Source of the DNA: Nevskia soli
GTDB lineage: Bacteria; Pseudomonadota; Gammaproteobacteria; Nevskiales; Nevskiaceae
Reading direction: 5' to 3'
Assembly (NCBI GenBank): GCA_026224805.1
Contig: JAMFRN010000067.1
Location: 1-47,943, forward strand
DNA length: 47,943 nucleotides
Every line of letters begins with the position of its first letter. Position 1 is the first letter of the stretch. The notes beneath the pieces were generated by a model. The model did no database searches and was not told the origin of the DNA. It saw nothing but the letters and a program-made list of their open reading frames with translations. This document shows, piece after piece, positions 32,006-40,467 of the stretch. The translations under genes and the position numbers were made by a program.

Positions 32006-32626
32006 CTATGGCGCGGCGTTGCTGTCCGTGGGCTTGGGCGGAGTGACGTCGCTATCGGTCCAGGACACGAACAGGATGATGACTTTCTTCTTCTGCGATT
32101 GGCCGTATTCCGCTCCAGTCGATTCCAGCAGGGCCCCTTCCTTCTGGCTGAAGCCGGTAAGCGCCAGCTTGGATATGCCGGTCTGCCGGTCGATCTTGAA
32201 GAACGCGATCTCAGGAAAAGTCAGGGTTCCGGTAAACGGGATCGGCAGGGGGAAGCTTGGAATGCCGATCAGGAAGGTGCTGTAGTCGATCGATTGGGCA
32301 CCGGAGCGCATCTCCATCACGACATCGGCGGCCTTGCGATCGTCCACCAGGTGCGCGCCCAGGCGCAGCAGTTGATCGCGCACCGCGGCGACAGTGTATT
32401 TGGGCCGCACCACGCCATCAATATCGAAATACTGCGTGTCGACAAAGACTTTGCTGTCGGACGGCAACTGGAATTTGATGTGCTCCACCGAACGGTCCAC
32501 CGCGGTGCTCACCAGCAGCTCCTCGGTCGCGGTGCGCGGCGGATCGGTCTGCCGATCGGTGGCGCAGCCGGCAATGGTCAGTGACAGCAAGGCGCCCAGC
32601 GGCGCCAGAAGTATTGGCTTGAGCAT
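32006..32626 (-). CDS. Lipoprotein, DUF6655-like
   Basis: The 206-residue protein is called from MLKPILLAPL. The lipobox reads IAGC, followed by the segment PRTATEELLVSTAVDRSVEH typical of a family of proteobacterial lipoproteins that I believe is DUF6655. The mature part is mixed alpha/beta with a strand block GTLTFPEIAFFKIDRQTGIS. Function is unknown. It is convergent with the cNMP gene (22-base gap) and not obviously in an operon with the phosphatase gene upstream, 122 bases away. Confidence 0.75.
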   Translation of the reverse strand: MLKPILLAPLGALLSLTIAGCATDRQTDPPRTATEELLVSTAVDRSVEHIKFQLPSDSKVFVDTQYFDIDGVVRPKYTVAAVRDQLLRLGAHLVDDRKAADVVMEMRSGAQSIDYSTFLIGIPSFPLPIPFTGTLTFPEIAFFKIDRQTGISKLALTGFSQKEGALLESTGAEYGQSQKKKVIILFVSWTDSDVTPPKPTDSNAAP

Positions 32627-32748
32627 GTCCCTCGCAATCTGCAAGCGGGGCCGCAATAGCGCGGCAGCAGCCGTTCATCCTTGAACGTGTGCCGTCTTTG
32701 ACCCACCGGGCAGCGCCGGAGTTCAAACTGCGGCGCCGGCAAATGCGC

Positions 32749-33696
32749 TCAGCTGGCCGACGCCGCCGTTGCAGGCTCCAGAAAGCGCTGGCGCAATTGC
32801 TCGCGGAACGCATCATCGACACCCAGTGCCTGGCGCAGATAGCCGTCGATCGAGCCATAGTCCTGCTGCATGGCGCCGAACGCCGCATCCAGGTAGCGCG
32901 GCTCGACGATCAAAAGGGGACGCACGATACCGGGATCGGTGCGGAACAGGGAGAAGATGCGGATCATGCGCATCGAGCGTGCGTTGCCGGCTTCCAGATA
33001 GGCATTGCTGGCGAGGTAATCCTGCATCACCGCATCTTTGGGCACACCCAAGGATAGCAGCAGCACCGCGGCGGCAAAGCCGGTGCGATCCTTGCCTGCG
33101 GTGCAGTGGAATACCTGCGGCGAGCCGCCGTCTGCCGCCAGGCCATGCAGCCAATCGCGGAACACCGGGCTGAACTGCCGCACCATGGCCTGGTTGGCAT
33201 CCACCAGCAAGGTATCGAAGCGCAGGCCGGCGGTATCGCCGTGCAGGATGCGCTTGCTGAACTGGCGCACGTTGAGTCCCTTGAACTCGATCGGCAGACG
33301 CTGCACCGCTGCTGTCAGCTGCGGCGTCAGTTGGTCCGGCGCATCCTGCACCTCATCGGGCGCGCGGAAATCGACGATGCGTTTCACGCCCAGGCGTTCG
33401 AGATAGGCCTGATCGCCGGCATCGAGCTTGTTGAGCGCGTTGGAGCGATAGACCAGCCCCCATTTGATACTGCGGCCATCGGCCGTGAGATAACCGCCGA
33501 GATCGCGGAAGTTGTCGGCGCCCTGCATCGGCAGGTGACGCCACTGCGCGCGCTCCGCCGCGGGCATTTGCGCGGGCAGCGGCCGCTGTGCGGCCGGCAG
33601 GGAGGCGGCGCCGTGCTGGCACGCGGCCAGACCCAGCGCAGCGGCAAGCAGCAGCATCGAACGGCGCAAGTCACTGCCTCCCGGTCGGGGACTCAT
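32749..33696 (-). CDS. Tyrosine-protein phosphatase (Y_phosphatase3 family), lipoprotein
   Basis: The 315-residue protein has a lipoprotein-type signal (lipobox LAAC, Cys26). The family's entry motif NFRDLGGYL (62-70) and the P-loop HCTAGKDRTG with catalytic Cys198 and Arg204 are present. Relatives include secreted bacterial phosphatases that act on phosphotyrosine and phosphoinositides. The anchored, exported form suggests a periplasmic or surface role. The ATG directly abuts the stop of the thioesterase gene upstream (no gap), so the two are translationally coupled in the cluster that begins at 36200. Confidence 0.93.
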   Translation of the reverse strand: MSPRPGGSDLRRSMLLLAAALGLAACQHGAASLPAAQRPLPAQMPAAERAQWRHLPMQGADNFRDLGGYLTADGRSIKWGLVYRSNALNKLDAGDQAYLERLGVKRIVDFRAPDEVQDAPDQLTPQLTAAVQRLPIEFKGLNVRQFSKRILHGDTAGLRFDTLLVDANQAMVRQFSPVFRDWLHGLAADGGSPQVFHCTAGKDRTGFAAAVLLLSLGVPKDAVMQDYLASNAYLEAGNARSMRMIRIFSLFRTDPGIVRPLLIVEPRYLDAAFGAMQQDYGSIDGYLRQALGVDDAFREQLRQRFLEPATAASAS

Positions 33697-34140
33697 TTAT
33701 TTGAGATAGCCAGCATGATCGATGGTCACGCCAGGCGCGCCCCGCTCCAGCGCGGCGCGAAATGCCGCCGGCAAAGCCTGCTTGCCCAGGGTCGATGCGT
33801 CGACATGCACATAGACGGTCTCCGCGGTGGCGAAGATCCGTTCCTCGCCGGCGATGCGGAATTCGGTGAACAGCGTGAAAGAGGTGCTGCCCAGGTGCTT
33901 GACTAGCGGCGACAGCTCGATCACCTGATCGTAACGCGCGGACGCCTTCCACTCGAAGGTCTGCCGCACCAGCTGAAAGTCGATGCCGCCATCGGCCAGG
34001 GCCTCGCCATAGCCGAGGGCGCGCAGGAACTCGGTGAAGCCCAGATCGACGAAATAGCCGTAGCGGGCGTTGAACACCACTTTCTGCGCATCGCATTCAG
34101 CATAGCGCACGCGGAAGTAGTAGCGAAACGATGCGCTCAT
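33697..34140 (-). CDS. Acyl-CoA thioesterase (4HBT, hot-dog fold)
   Basis: The 147-residue protein has the hot-dog signature RVRYAECDAQKVVFNARYGYF. Asp in AECDAQ is the catalytic-site residue in the 4-hydroxybenzoyl-CoA thioesterase/YbgC/FadM group. The single domain has normal length. The substrate chain length cannot be read. It overlaps the GT-C gene by four bases (ATGA) and abuts the phosphatase gene, forming a tight minus-strand operon. Confidence 0.9.
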   Translation of the reverse strand: MSASFRYYFRVRYAECDAQKVVFNARYGYFVDLGFTEFLRALGYGEALADGGIDFQLVRQTFEWKASARYDQVIELSPLVKHLGSTSFTLFTEFRIAGEERIFATAETVYVHVDASTLGKQALPAAFRAALERGAPGVTIDHAGYLK

Positions 34141-35492
34141 GCGGAAACCGTCGGTGGCGTCTCGGCGACGGATTCAGGCGCGGCCGGCGACCTGGTGCGC
34201 CGCGTCAAACGGTACGTCATCACCACCGCCGCGGCGACCAGGATCGGATCAAGGGGCTTGCGATAACGTCCCTCCATCACACCCTGCTGTTGCACCATGA
34301 GGTACAGGAACATGCCAAGGCCGCATAGCGGCAGCAGCCACTCGCGCCCCTGGAATTTGCCGCGTGCGGCACCGACCGCCAGCACCAGGACCAGCGGCAG
34401 CCAGATCCATCGGGTCCATACCGTCAACCAGCCGGTCAAGTAACTGCGATCGTTGTCCGGCCAGGATTGGCCAAACGAAAGGTAGAGGAAATTTTCCCAG
34501 TAGCCGCGCCACGCAGGGAAGGTCCGCTCCAGCTCCACGCGCTTCTTCTCGGCGATCCAGCCGGCGCGACCCTGGTTCAGGTCGACCGCGATGGAGACGG
34601 TGCCGCTGCGATCGGTGAGCCAGTCGGAGAATGGATAGAGGGTCGGGTTGTAGAAACTCGGCGAACCGAACTCGTAGCGCCCCCTGGGACCAAGGTCGAT
34701 ATTGATCACCTTGTTGCCGCTGGTCTGATAGATCGGATTGAGATAGCCATTGCCGAAGGGCGCGAAATAACCGAGGTTGACGCGCCCATGCATGCCGGCC
34801 GGGATCAGCAGGACCAGCAGCATCGCCACGCCCAGCGCCGCTTTCGGCAGCCGCCGCGGCTGCGGCAACCAGATGCAGAGCAGGCACAGCAGCGCCATCG
34901 GCAGCGCCACCGTTCGGGTGAACCCGGCGGCGAGCCAGAAGGCGCAAGCCAGGGCGAATGCGCCCACCGTACGCTTGCGCTGGGCCCGGAACGTAGCCCA
35001 GAAAGCGAAGCCGGTCAGGCTCAGCAGCAGGGTTTCATTCATGAAATAGGCATAGGCGCCGATGAACCCGGGGACCAGTGCCATCAGCAGCGCGCCGCCC
35101 AGCGCCCAGCTCTTCGGCAGCAATTCCTTGAAGGCGCGATACCAGCCGTACGGCATGGCCGCGCAGAGGAAGCCGGTGCCGGTGGCGACCACTGCCGCGA
35201 CATTGCCCTTGATCTTGATCAGCAGATACAGCCAGAGCTGATACAGGATCGGGTCGCCGCTGCCCATGAAAGTGGGAGCGAGGAAGCGCATCCCGTTTTC
35301 CCAATGCCGCGCCGGATCGGAGAACAGATGGCCAAGCGGCGAGTTGTAGAACGGAAACAGCAGGCGCATCAGCAGAACGGCGCCGAAAATCCAGCGCAGC
35401 GCATGTTCACGACGCAACCGCCGGGCCGAACGATCGGGCGCCGTGTCGGCCGGCCGATCCTGGATGGCGGGAATGGAAGGCGGGGTTAGCAT
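34137..35492 (-). CDS. Polytopic membrane glycosyltransferase-like protein (GT-C)
   Basis: The 451-residue protein has about ten membrane helices and a large first loop with HLFSDPARHWENGMRFL, the acidic Asp-x-x-Arg-His type motif of GT-C lipid-linked sugar transferases (GT39/ArnT/GtrC side). A periplasmic loop (about 240-320) and basic C-terminal helices follow. With GtrA upstream it fits a sugar-decorating system that uses undecaprenyl-phosphate sugars at the periplasmic face. It overlaps the thioesterase gene by four bases. Other readings (a generic dolichyl-phosphate-mannose mannosyltransferase family protein) are equally possible. Confidence 0.75.
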   Translation of the reverse strand: MLTPPSIPAIQDRPADTAPDRSARRLRREHALRWIFGAVLLMRLLFPFYNSPLGHLFSDPARHWENGMRFLAPTFMGSGDPILYQLWLYLLIKIKGNVAAVVATGTGFLCAAMPYGWYRAFKELLPKSWALGGALLMALVPGFIGAYAYFMNETLLLSLTGFAFWATFRAQRKRTVGAFALACAFWLAAGFTRTVALPMALLCLLCIWLPQPRRLPKAALGVAMLLVLLIPAGMHGRVNLGYFAPFGNGYLNPIYQTSGNKVINIDLGPRGRYEFGSPSFYNPTLYPFSDWLTDRSGTVSIAVDLNQGRAGWIAEKKRVELERTFPAWRGYWENFLYLSFGQSWPDNDRSYLTGWLTVWTRWIWLPLVLVLAVGAARGKFQGREWLLPLCGLGMFLYLMVQQQGVMEGRYRKPLDPILVAAAVVMTYRLTRRTRSPAAPESVAETPPTVSA

Positions 35493-35586
35493 GGAGATGC
35501 ATAGGATTGCCGATTAGCGCCGGTTGCGCCAGCGCTGGCAAGGCCGCCGCGCAGCCGTAGACCCTGCGAATCGGAGGAAGCGGGTA

Positions 35587-36027
35587 TCAGGAAATTCCCG
35601 CCGCCGGCTCCGTATCGCGCGACGCGCCCCGCGGAAATACGAAGTAGCGGCAGCCGAAATAGAAAGCGACCGAATACAGCGGCATGCCGACGATGTGGGC
35701 CAGGTAGCCGTTGCAGCCCAGATGGATCGAACCCAGCACGACGGCGATGTTGAGCAGATATGAGCCCAAAAACACCAACAGGAAGCGCAGCAGCGCCGGC
35801 AGCGGCCGGTCGGTATGCGCGAAGGTCCAGCGCCGGTTGAGCACGAAGCTGCAGGCCAGGCCGAGCAGGTAGCCGGCGATATTGGCCGGCAGGTCGCCGA
35901 CGCCGGCCAGCGACTTCAGGCCGAAGATCACGCTCAGGCAGAGCAGCGTATTGATCATGCCGACGCCGGCGAACTTCAGGGCGGTGTGCCGCAACAGTTG
36001 CCGCCAGCCGTCAGCTCGCGGCTTCAC
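35587..36027 (-). CDS. gtrA: GtrA-family flippase-like membrane protein
   Basis: The 146-residue protein uses a GTG start and has four membrane helices. It has the GtrA signature: FAGVGMINTLLCLSVIFGL, then AGYLLGLACSFVLNRRWTF, with the conserved NRxWTF, and a C-terminal YFGCRYFVFP. GtrA proteins are proposed to flip bactoprenol-linked glucose in O-antigen modification. Its start overlaps the stop of the glycosyltransferase remnant upstream (GTGA), the arrangement expected for a gtrB-gtrA pair. Confidence 0.9.
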   Translation of the reverse strand: MKPRADGWRQLLRHTALKFAGVGMINTLLCLSVIFGLKSLAGVGDLPANIAGYLLGLACSFVLNRRWTFAHTDRPLPALLRFLLVFLGSYLLNIAVVLGSIHLGCNGYLAHIVGMPLYSVAFYFGCRYFVFPRGASRDTEPAAGIS

Positions 36028-36200
36028 GATTCCGGATCCCGGCGAAGCACGGCAGCTGCGCCGCCATGGGCAAGTTCGGGCCGGATGCCGCGCTGATACA
36101 GGTTCACTTCGCGATACCGGCGCCGGGCCTCGAATTGCCGAGCCGCCTCCGGCAGCACCATCTCCTCGTTGTAGCAGGGGACGACGATCTGGAGTTTCAT
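36024..36200 (-). pseudogene. Remnant of a family-2 glycosyltransferase (gtrB-like)
   Basis: The frame starts MKLQIVVPCYNEEMVLPEAA, the nucleotide-sugar binding strand and first helix of DPM1/GtrB-type family-2 glycosyltransferases. It then jumps to an unrelated-looking basic stretch and ends after 58 residues. The intact enzyme would have about 300 residues with a D-x-D motif and two C-terminal helices, all missing. The last part (REVNLYQRGIRPELA) could be a trace of the enzyme's C-terminus, so an internal deletion is possible. Its stop overlaps the gtrA start by three bases, as an intact gtrB would. Confidence 0.7.
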
Positions 36201-36506
36201 GTCACTGCATTCGACGGGTTGAGGCGCATCGCATGGTGGAAGTCCGTCGCCGGCGTACGGCGCGGAGCAAGGGCGTGTTGATAACGGGAAACCCTAACAC
36301 AGTCGCCGCCGCGCGCCACCTGTGTCGGCGGCCGGCATGGCCGCAGCGGCGCGATTGCGGCCGTTCCCTCGGGCTTCCGTGGCGGTGCCCGGCGCCCCGC
36401 GGAGAGGCCTGCCCTTCCCCATCGGGATGGCTTATGCTTGAGGCGTACCCGTGGGCAACCACAAGCGGCCGCCTGGATGTTCCGCACGACTCGCAGAGCG
36501 GCAACC
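36201..36506 (+). other. Intergenic region leading into an orphan terminator
   Basis: No protein gene is supported here on either strand. A TATGCT hexamer (36433-36438) could be a -10 for a plus-strand transcript of about 100 bases ending at the terminator 36507-36543, but no good -35 is seen. This may be a small RNA gene. Confidence 0.35.
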
Positions 36507-36543
36507 CGCGCCCCGTGCACCAATGCACGGGGCGCGTTTTTTT
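36507..36543 (+). terminator. Strong rho-independent terminator, no upstream plus-strand gene
   Basis: A perfect 13-bp GC stem (36507-36519 with 36524-36536), loop ccaa, then seven T residues. It has no T run on the minus strand, so it does not serve the flavin reductase gene at 36557. Confidence 0.92.
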
Positions 36544-36556
36544 GCGTCACCCGACT

Positions 36557-37249
36557 TCAATACTCCGCCTTGAAGGTGCGCCCGAGACGCGCTCCGGTGC
36601 CGAAATAGTGCCGGAACACATAGAGCAGGGGCTGCCAGCGCAGGGGATCGACATGCTGGCTGCCGTCGATGACGATGTCGCGGTGGGCATGGGTCTGCAC
36701 CACCCGGGTTTCGAGTATGCAGAAATCCGGCGGCGGCTCCCGCGCGTCCGCGGCCTGCGCCGGATGCGCGACCAGCAGCCGCGCCTCCAGTTGCAGGGGG
36801 CACTCGGCGATGCGCGGCGGCCCGACGCACAGCGAGGGCAGCGGCCTCAACCCGGCACAGCCGAACTTGTCGGGCACGTAGCGGTAACCCAGTGCATTCT
36901 TGTATTGCGGCATCGGCCGGCTGCCGGTGGTCGGCGCGAGTTTTTCCACCGCGCGCCACAACGCCGGTGACGGCAGGTTGATGACGCACTCGCCGGTACG
37001 GCGCAGGTTGTCGAGCCCCTGCCCGCCCTCCGCCATGCCGAGCACCACGCGATCGCCCAGGGCGAAGGACGAGGACATCGGCGAAATATTGGGCGAGCCA
37101 TCGGCATTGAGCGTGGTGATCAGGGCCACCGGCGTGCCGTAATAGAGAATGCTCGGCTGGATCTGGATCGACTGCAGCTGCTGTGACTGGAACACGGTGG
37201 ATTGCTCGGCGATATGGAGCGCCATGTTGAGGGCCGCAGCGGCCTGCAT
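36557..37249 (-). CDS. Flavin reductase-like FMN-binding protein
   Basis: The 230-residue protein has the split-barrel FMN-binding domain of the flavin reductase/NADH:FMN oxidoreductase family: YYGTPVALITTLNADGSPNI, then PMSSSFALGDRVVLGM and the ECVINLPSPAL block. It would bind FMN and pass reducing power to a partner or act on small substrates. An internal ATG (37225) is an alternative start. It is divergent from the ClC gene, with 80 bases between the starts. Confidence 0.9.
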   Translation of the reverse strand: MQAAAALNMALHIAEQSTVFQSQQLQSIQIQPSILYYGTPVALITTLNADGSPNISPMSSSFALGDRVVLGMAEGGQGLDNLRRTGECVINLPSPALWRAVEKLAPTTGSRPMPQYKNALGYRYVPDKFGCAGLRPLPSLCVGPPRIAECPLQLEARLLVAHPAQAADAREPPPDFCILETRVVQTHAHRDIVIDGSQHVDPLRWQPLLYVFRHYFGTGARLGRTFKAEY

Positions 37250-37329
37250 GCTTCGCCCGCGGACGAAGCATCCGGCGCTTGAACGACCCGGGGCGCGCTA
37301 TCAGGACGGCGGCGGCCCCAGACGCTAAC

Positions 37330-38643
37330 ATGCGCGGGATGGACTCTCCGCAATTGAACTGGGCCAGGCGCCTGAACCGTTTGGGCCTGCTGCGCCACTG
37401 GCGCACCCGCGCCGTGTTCTGGTGCGGCGCCATCGCCGTCGGCCTGGTGGCGGTGGGCTTCGCCGAGGCCTGCGACTGGGCCATCCACGTCCACGCCCGC
37501 TTCATCGCGCGCTGGCCGCTGGCGGCGCCGCTGATCACCCCGCTGAGCTTTGTCCTGGCGGTGTGGGCGACGCAGCGCTTCGCTCCCGGCGCCCGCGGCA
37601 GCGGCATTCCACAGGCCATTGCCGCGCTCGACCTGCCGGAAACGGCGGACCGCTCGCGCCTGCTGTCGCTGCGCATCGCCGTGAGCAAGATCGCCCTGAC
37701 CCTGCTGGTCCTGCTCGGCGGCGCCTCGGTCGGCCGCGAAGGGCCGACCGTGCATGTCGGCGCCTCGATCATGGACGCGCTCGGGCGCTTTGCGAAATTC
37801 CCCTACGATTACCTGCGCCGCGCCCTGGTGCTGGCGGGCGGCGCGGCCGGTCTCGCCGCCGCCTTCAACACGCCCATCGCCGGCATCGTCTTCGCAGTGG
37901 AGGAGATGGCGCGCTCGATGGAAGAGCGCACCACCGGCACCCTGCTCACCGCGGTGATCCTGGCCGGCATGGTCAGCACCGCCCTGCTCGGCAACTACAC
38001 TTATTTCGGCGTCGCCAATGCCCATCTGCCAACCGCCGGCGCCTGGCTGGGCGTGGTGCTGTGCGGGCTCGGCGGCGGACTCGGCGGCGGCCTCTTCGCC
38101 ACCGCGCTGATCGGCGGCAGCCGGCGGCTCGCCGCCCTGGCGGCGCAGCGGCCGATCGCGCTGGCCTTCGCCCTGGGCCTGGTGGTGGCGCTGATCGGCC
38201 TGCTCTCGCACGGGAGCACCTACGGCACGGGCTACGACCAGGCGCGCGGCCTGCTCACCGGCCGCGCCGACCCGGGCCTGCTGTTCCCGGCCTACAAATG
38301 GCTGGCCACGCTGGCCTCTTATCTCACCGGCAGCCCCGGCGGCATTTTCTCCCCCTCCCTGGCTACCGGCGCAGGGCTCGGCGCCGACCTGGCCCCGCTG
38401 GTGCCGCAGGCGCCGCTGGAAACCATGGTGGTGCTGGGCATGGCCGGCTATTTCACCGGGGTGACGCAGTCGCCGCTGACCGGGGCGGTGATCGTGATGG
38501 AAATGGTCGACGACCACGCCCTGATCCTGCCGATGCTGGCCACCTCCTTCCTGGCCCTGGCCGTGTCGCGCCTGGTATGCAAGCAGCAGATCTACCGCGC
38601 CCTGGCCCTGCCCTTCCTCACGCCGCCGCAAGCACGGGCCTGA
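37330..38643 (+). CDS. ClC-family chloride channel/antiporter
   Basis: The 437-residue membrane protein carries all three ClC selectivity motifs: GSGIPQ, GREGPTVHVG (gating Glu present) and GGIFSPSLATG. The FAVEEMARS segment keeps an acidic residue at the internal proton site, so a chloride/proton antiporter is more likely than a passive channel. It lacks the cytoplasmic CBS domains of larger members. I chose ATG 37330; ATG 37339 is also possible. The nuclease gene follows 14 bases later on the same strand. Confidence 0.95.
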   Translation: MRGMDSPQLNWARRLNRLGLLRHWRTRAVFWCGAIAVGLVAVGFAEACDWAIHVHARFIARWPLAAPLITPLSFVLAVWATQRFAPGARGSGIPQAIAALDLPETADRSRLLSLRIAVSKIALTLLVLLGGASVGREGPTVHVGASIMDALGRFAKFPYDYLRRALVLAGGAAGLAAAFNTPIAGIVFAVEEMARSMEERTTGTLLTAVILAGMVSTALLGNYTYFGVANAHLPTAGAWLGVVLCGLGGGLGGGLFATALIGGSRRLAALAAQRPIALAFALGLVVALIGLLSHGSTYGTGYDQARGLLTGRADPGLLFPAYKWLATLASYLTGSPGGIFSPSLATGAGLGADLAPLVPQAPLETMVVLGMAGYFTGVTQSPLTGAVIVMEMVDDHALILPMLATSFLALAVSRLVCKQQIYRALALPFLTPPQARA

Positions 38644-38657
38644 AGCGCGCCGACTCC

Positions 38658-39491
38658 GTGTCCATCCGTTCCCGCATCGTCGCGCAGCAGAAGGCATGGG
38701 CGCTGGGCGCCGGCCTGCGGCCGATCGCGTCGGGCTATCTGGACAGCGTCGACGCCAATCTGCGCCTGCCGATGTCGCCGCGCACGCTGGCCGCCTTCCT
38801 GGCCGAAGAAGCGGCCGAGCTGAAGGAATACCCACGCTACCCCGCCAAGCTGCGCGCGCTGTTTTCCTCGGCGGCGCTGGCGGTCAACGTCTTCGAGCAC
38901 TGGGTGGAACGCAATCCGACGCCGCTCCTGGCCGCCCTGGGCATCGAAGGCAGCGCGCAGCGCATCGATTTCGAAGCACGCTTTCCGATCAGCCCGGAGG
39001 GCACGCCGCCCAGTGTGGATGTCGCCATCGCCCTCGCCGGCGGGCGCACCATCGGCATCGAAAGCAAGTTCACCGAATGGCACCTGCCGCGCCGTCCGGC
39101 CAAGATCCGCTTCAAGGACAAATATTTTCCGCCAGAGGCGAAGCTATGGAGCAGCCGCGGCCTGCCCGGCTGCCAGAGCCTGGCCGAGGAGCTTCAGGAC
39201 GGCCGCACCCGCTACCGCTACTTCTACGCCACGCAACTGCTCAAACACGCGCTGGGCATGGCAACGCAGTGCGACGGCGGCATCGGCCTGTACTACCTCT
39301 ATTACGACTGGAGCGGGCCGGCGGCGCGGGAGCATCGCAAGGAAATCGAGCGCTTCGCCGGGCGCGTCGGTGCGGAGCTGGGCTTCCAGTCGCTCAGCTA
39401 TCAGGAGCTGTTTCAGCGCCTGCGCCAGTCCATCGTGTCGGTGGACGCGGACTATCTGGCCTACCTGCAAGCGCGCTACTTCAACGATTAG
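38658..39491 (+). CDS. PD-(D/E)XK nuclease superfamily protein (PGN_0703-like)
   Basis: The 277-residue protein starts at GTG, 14 bases after the ClC stop. The block PPSVDVAIALAGGRTIGIES followed by KFTEW has the Asp and Glu-x-Lys spacing of the PD-(D/E)XK nuclease core (SVD, then ESK). The context KYFPPEAKLWSS and YRYFYATQLLKHALGM matches proteins annotated as PGN_0703 family putative restriction endonuclease. No methyltransferase is nearby, so a classical restriction system is not supported. Its stop lies in a palindrome shared with the convergent thioesterase gene. Confidence 0.78.
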   Translation: MSIRSRIVAQQKAWALGAGLRPIASGYLDSVDANLRLPMSPRTLAAFLAEEAAELKEYPRYPAKLRALFSSAALAVNVFEHWVERNPTPLLAALGIEGSAQRIDFEARFPISPEGTPPSVDVAIALAGGRTIGIESKFTEWHLPRRPAKIRFKDKYFPPEAKLWSSRGLPGCQSLAEELQDGRTRYRYFYATQLLKHALGMATQCDGGIGLYYLYYDWSGPAAREHRKEIERFAGRVGAELGFQSLSYQELFQRLRQSIVSVDADYLAYLQARYFND

Positions 39492-39955
39492 AGCTTATCC
39501 GCGGATAAGCTCTTAGCCGCATCGCTACGGCCCATCAGGCACATCAGGGTGGCCATGCCGTGCAGGCATTGCGTCTCCTTATCCCCCTTCAGCACATAGG
39601 CCTTCAACTCGCAGATGGTGAGCGTGCGCCCGCTGCGAATCACCTGCCCCACCGCGCGCACGCGCTCGCCGTCGGCCGGCGCGATCAGGTTAACCTTGAA
39701 CTCCACGGTGAGCACCGAGCTGTCGGCGGGGAACAGGGTGTACGCCGCGTAGCCGCCGGCCGAATCGGCCACGGTGCTGACCATGCCGGCGTGAAAAAAG
39801 CCATGCTGCTGGCTCAACTCCGGCCGAAACGGCAGATCGATCTCCACCCGTCCCGGCTCCACGCTGTGCAGCACCGCGCCGAGATGGGACATGGCGCCCT
39901 GGCGGGCGAAACTGTCGCGCACACGCCTTGCGTAATCCGGATCGACAGCTTGCAT
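39488..39955 (-). CDS. PaaI-type hot-dog thioesterase
   Basis: The 155-residue protein is called from MQAVDPDYARRV. The block ELSQQHGFFHAGMVSTVADSAGG holds the PaaI-type active site (HGFFHAG and the Asp of ADSAGG). It is followed by LTVEFKVNLIAPADGERVRA, the conserved CoA-binding strand. It should hydrolyse acyl- or aryl-CoA thioesters in the cytoplasm. Its last codons (SADKL) and stop are encoded inside the palindrome 39490-39513, and it overlaps the nuclease stop by four bases. Confidence 0.92.
   Translation of the reverse strand: MQAVDPDYARRVRDSFARQGAMSHLGAVLHSVEPGRVEIDLPFRPELSQQHGFFHAGMVSTVADSAGGYAAYTLFPADSSVLTVEFKVNLIAPADGERVRAVGQVIRSGRTLTICELKAYVLKGDKETQCLHGMATLMCLMGRSDAAKSLSADKL
39490..39513. 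repeat. 24-bp perfect palindrome between convergent genes
   Basis: agagcttatccgcggataagctct reads the same on both strands and includes the final bases of both flanking genes. Related, degenerate sequences occur near 17735 (agagcttatccatgaataa), 13190 (gagctcatccgcgg) and 45073 (tcatccgcggataaac), so it may belong to a dispersed short-repeat family. It may also act as a two-way transcription stop. Confidence 0.6.
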
Positions 39956-40134
39956 GGGTGATTCCGCCTTTGGCCTGCGGGGAATTATGCGGTGGCCGCG
40001 GTGCGGCACCCAAATGGGGCCTTGCTGACGGGCTTGTCGGGTCCACGCCGCCGTCCATCGCGGCCGGCTGAATCAAGCGCTGTTTTTGCCGCCATATAGC
40101 ACATGGGCCGCCCGCGGCCATTTCCGATCAAGCC

Positions 40135-40467
40135 ATGCTGAAGATGCTGCGACTATGGTTGAACCCTGCCTCCGCTCATGCGGACGGGCCGTACAAGAGC
40201 CGCTCGCTGCCGCTGCCGGCTGGCACCATCGTGGCGGAGCAGGGCCTGCGGCACCTGCACGATACACCCGGCGGCCACGCCGTCACGGCGCAACTGGACG
40301 AAGCCTACGTCGTGATGCAGCTCCTCGGCCGCGGCCTTTGGTATGCCGCCTGGCAGCCCTATCTCGGCCGCTGGGATCTGCTGCACCTCGATGAAGAAGA
40401 TGCAGCAGCTGCAACGGTCGCGCCAGCGGCGATCCCGCCGCGCCGCGCCAAAGCGCTAGCTCAGTAG
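40135..40467 (+). CDS. Hypothetical protein (110 residues)
   Basis: The product MLKMLRLWLNPASAHADGPY onward has a weak N-terminal helix, a central segment LDEAYVVMQLLGRGLWYAAW and an Ala/Pro-rich basic end. No signal peptide, metal motif or known domain is seen. No strong ribosome site is seen. The 3' end overlaps the convergent GST gene by 12 bases. Confidence 0.5.
   Translation: MLKMLRLWLNPASAHADGPYKSRSLPLPAGTIVAEQGLRHLHDTPGGHAVTAQLDEAYVVMQLLGRGLWYAAWQPYLGRWDLLHLDEEDAAAATVAPAAIPPRRAKALAQ

Noticed and set aside
37120-38835. 571-codon minus-strand open frame
   Set aside because: Antisense to the ClC gene, which has all three ClC motifs; the antisense frame has no recognisable protein features.
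38658-39491. Restriction-modification system
   Set aside because: Only a nuclease-like protein is present; no methyltransferase or specificity subunit nearby.
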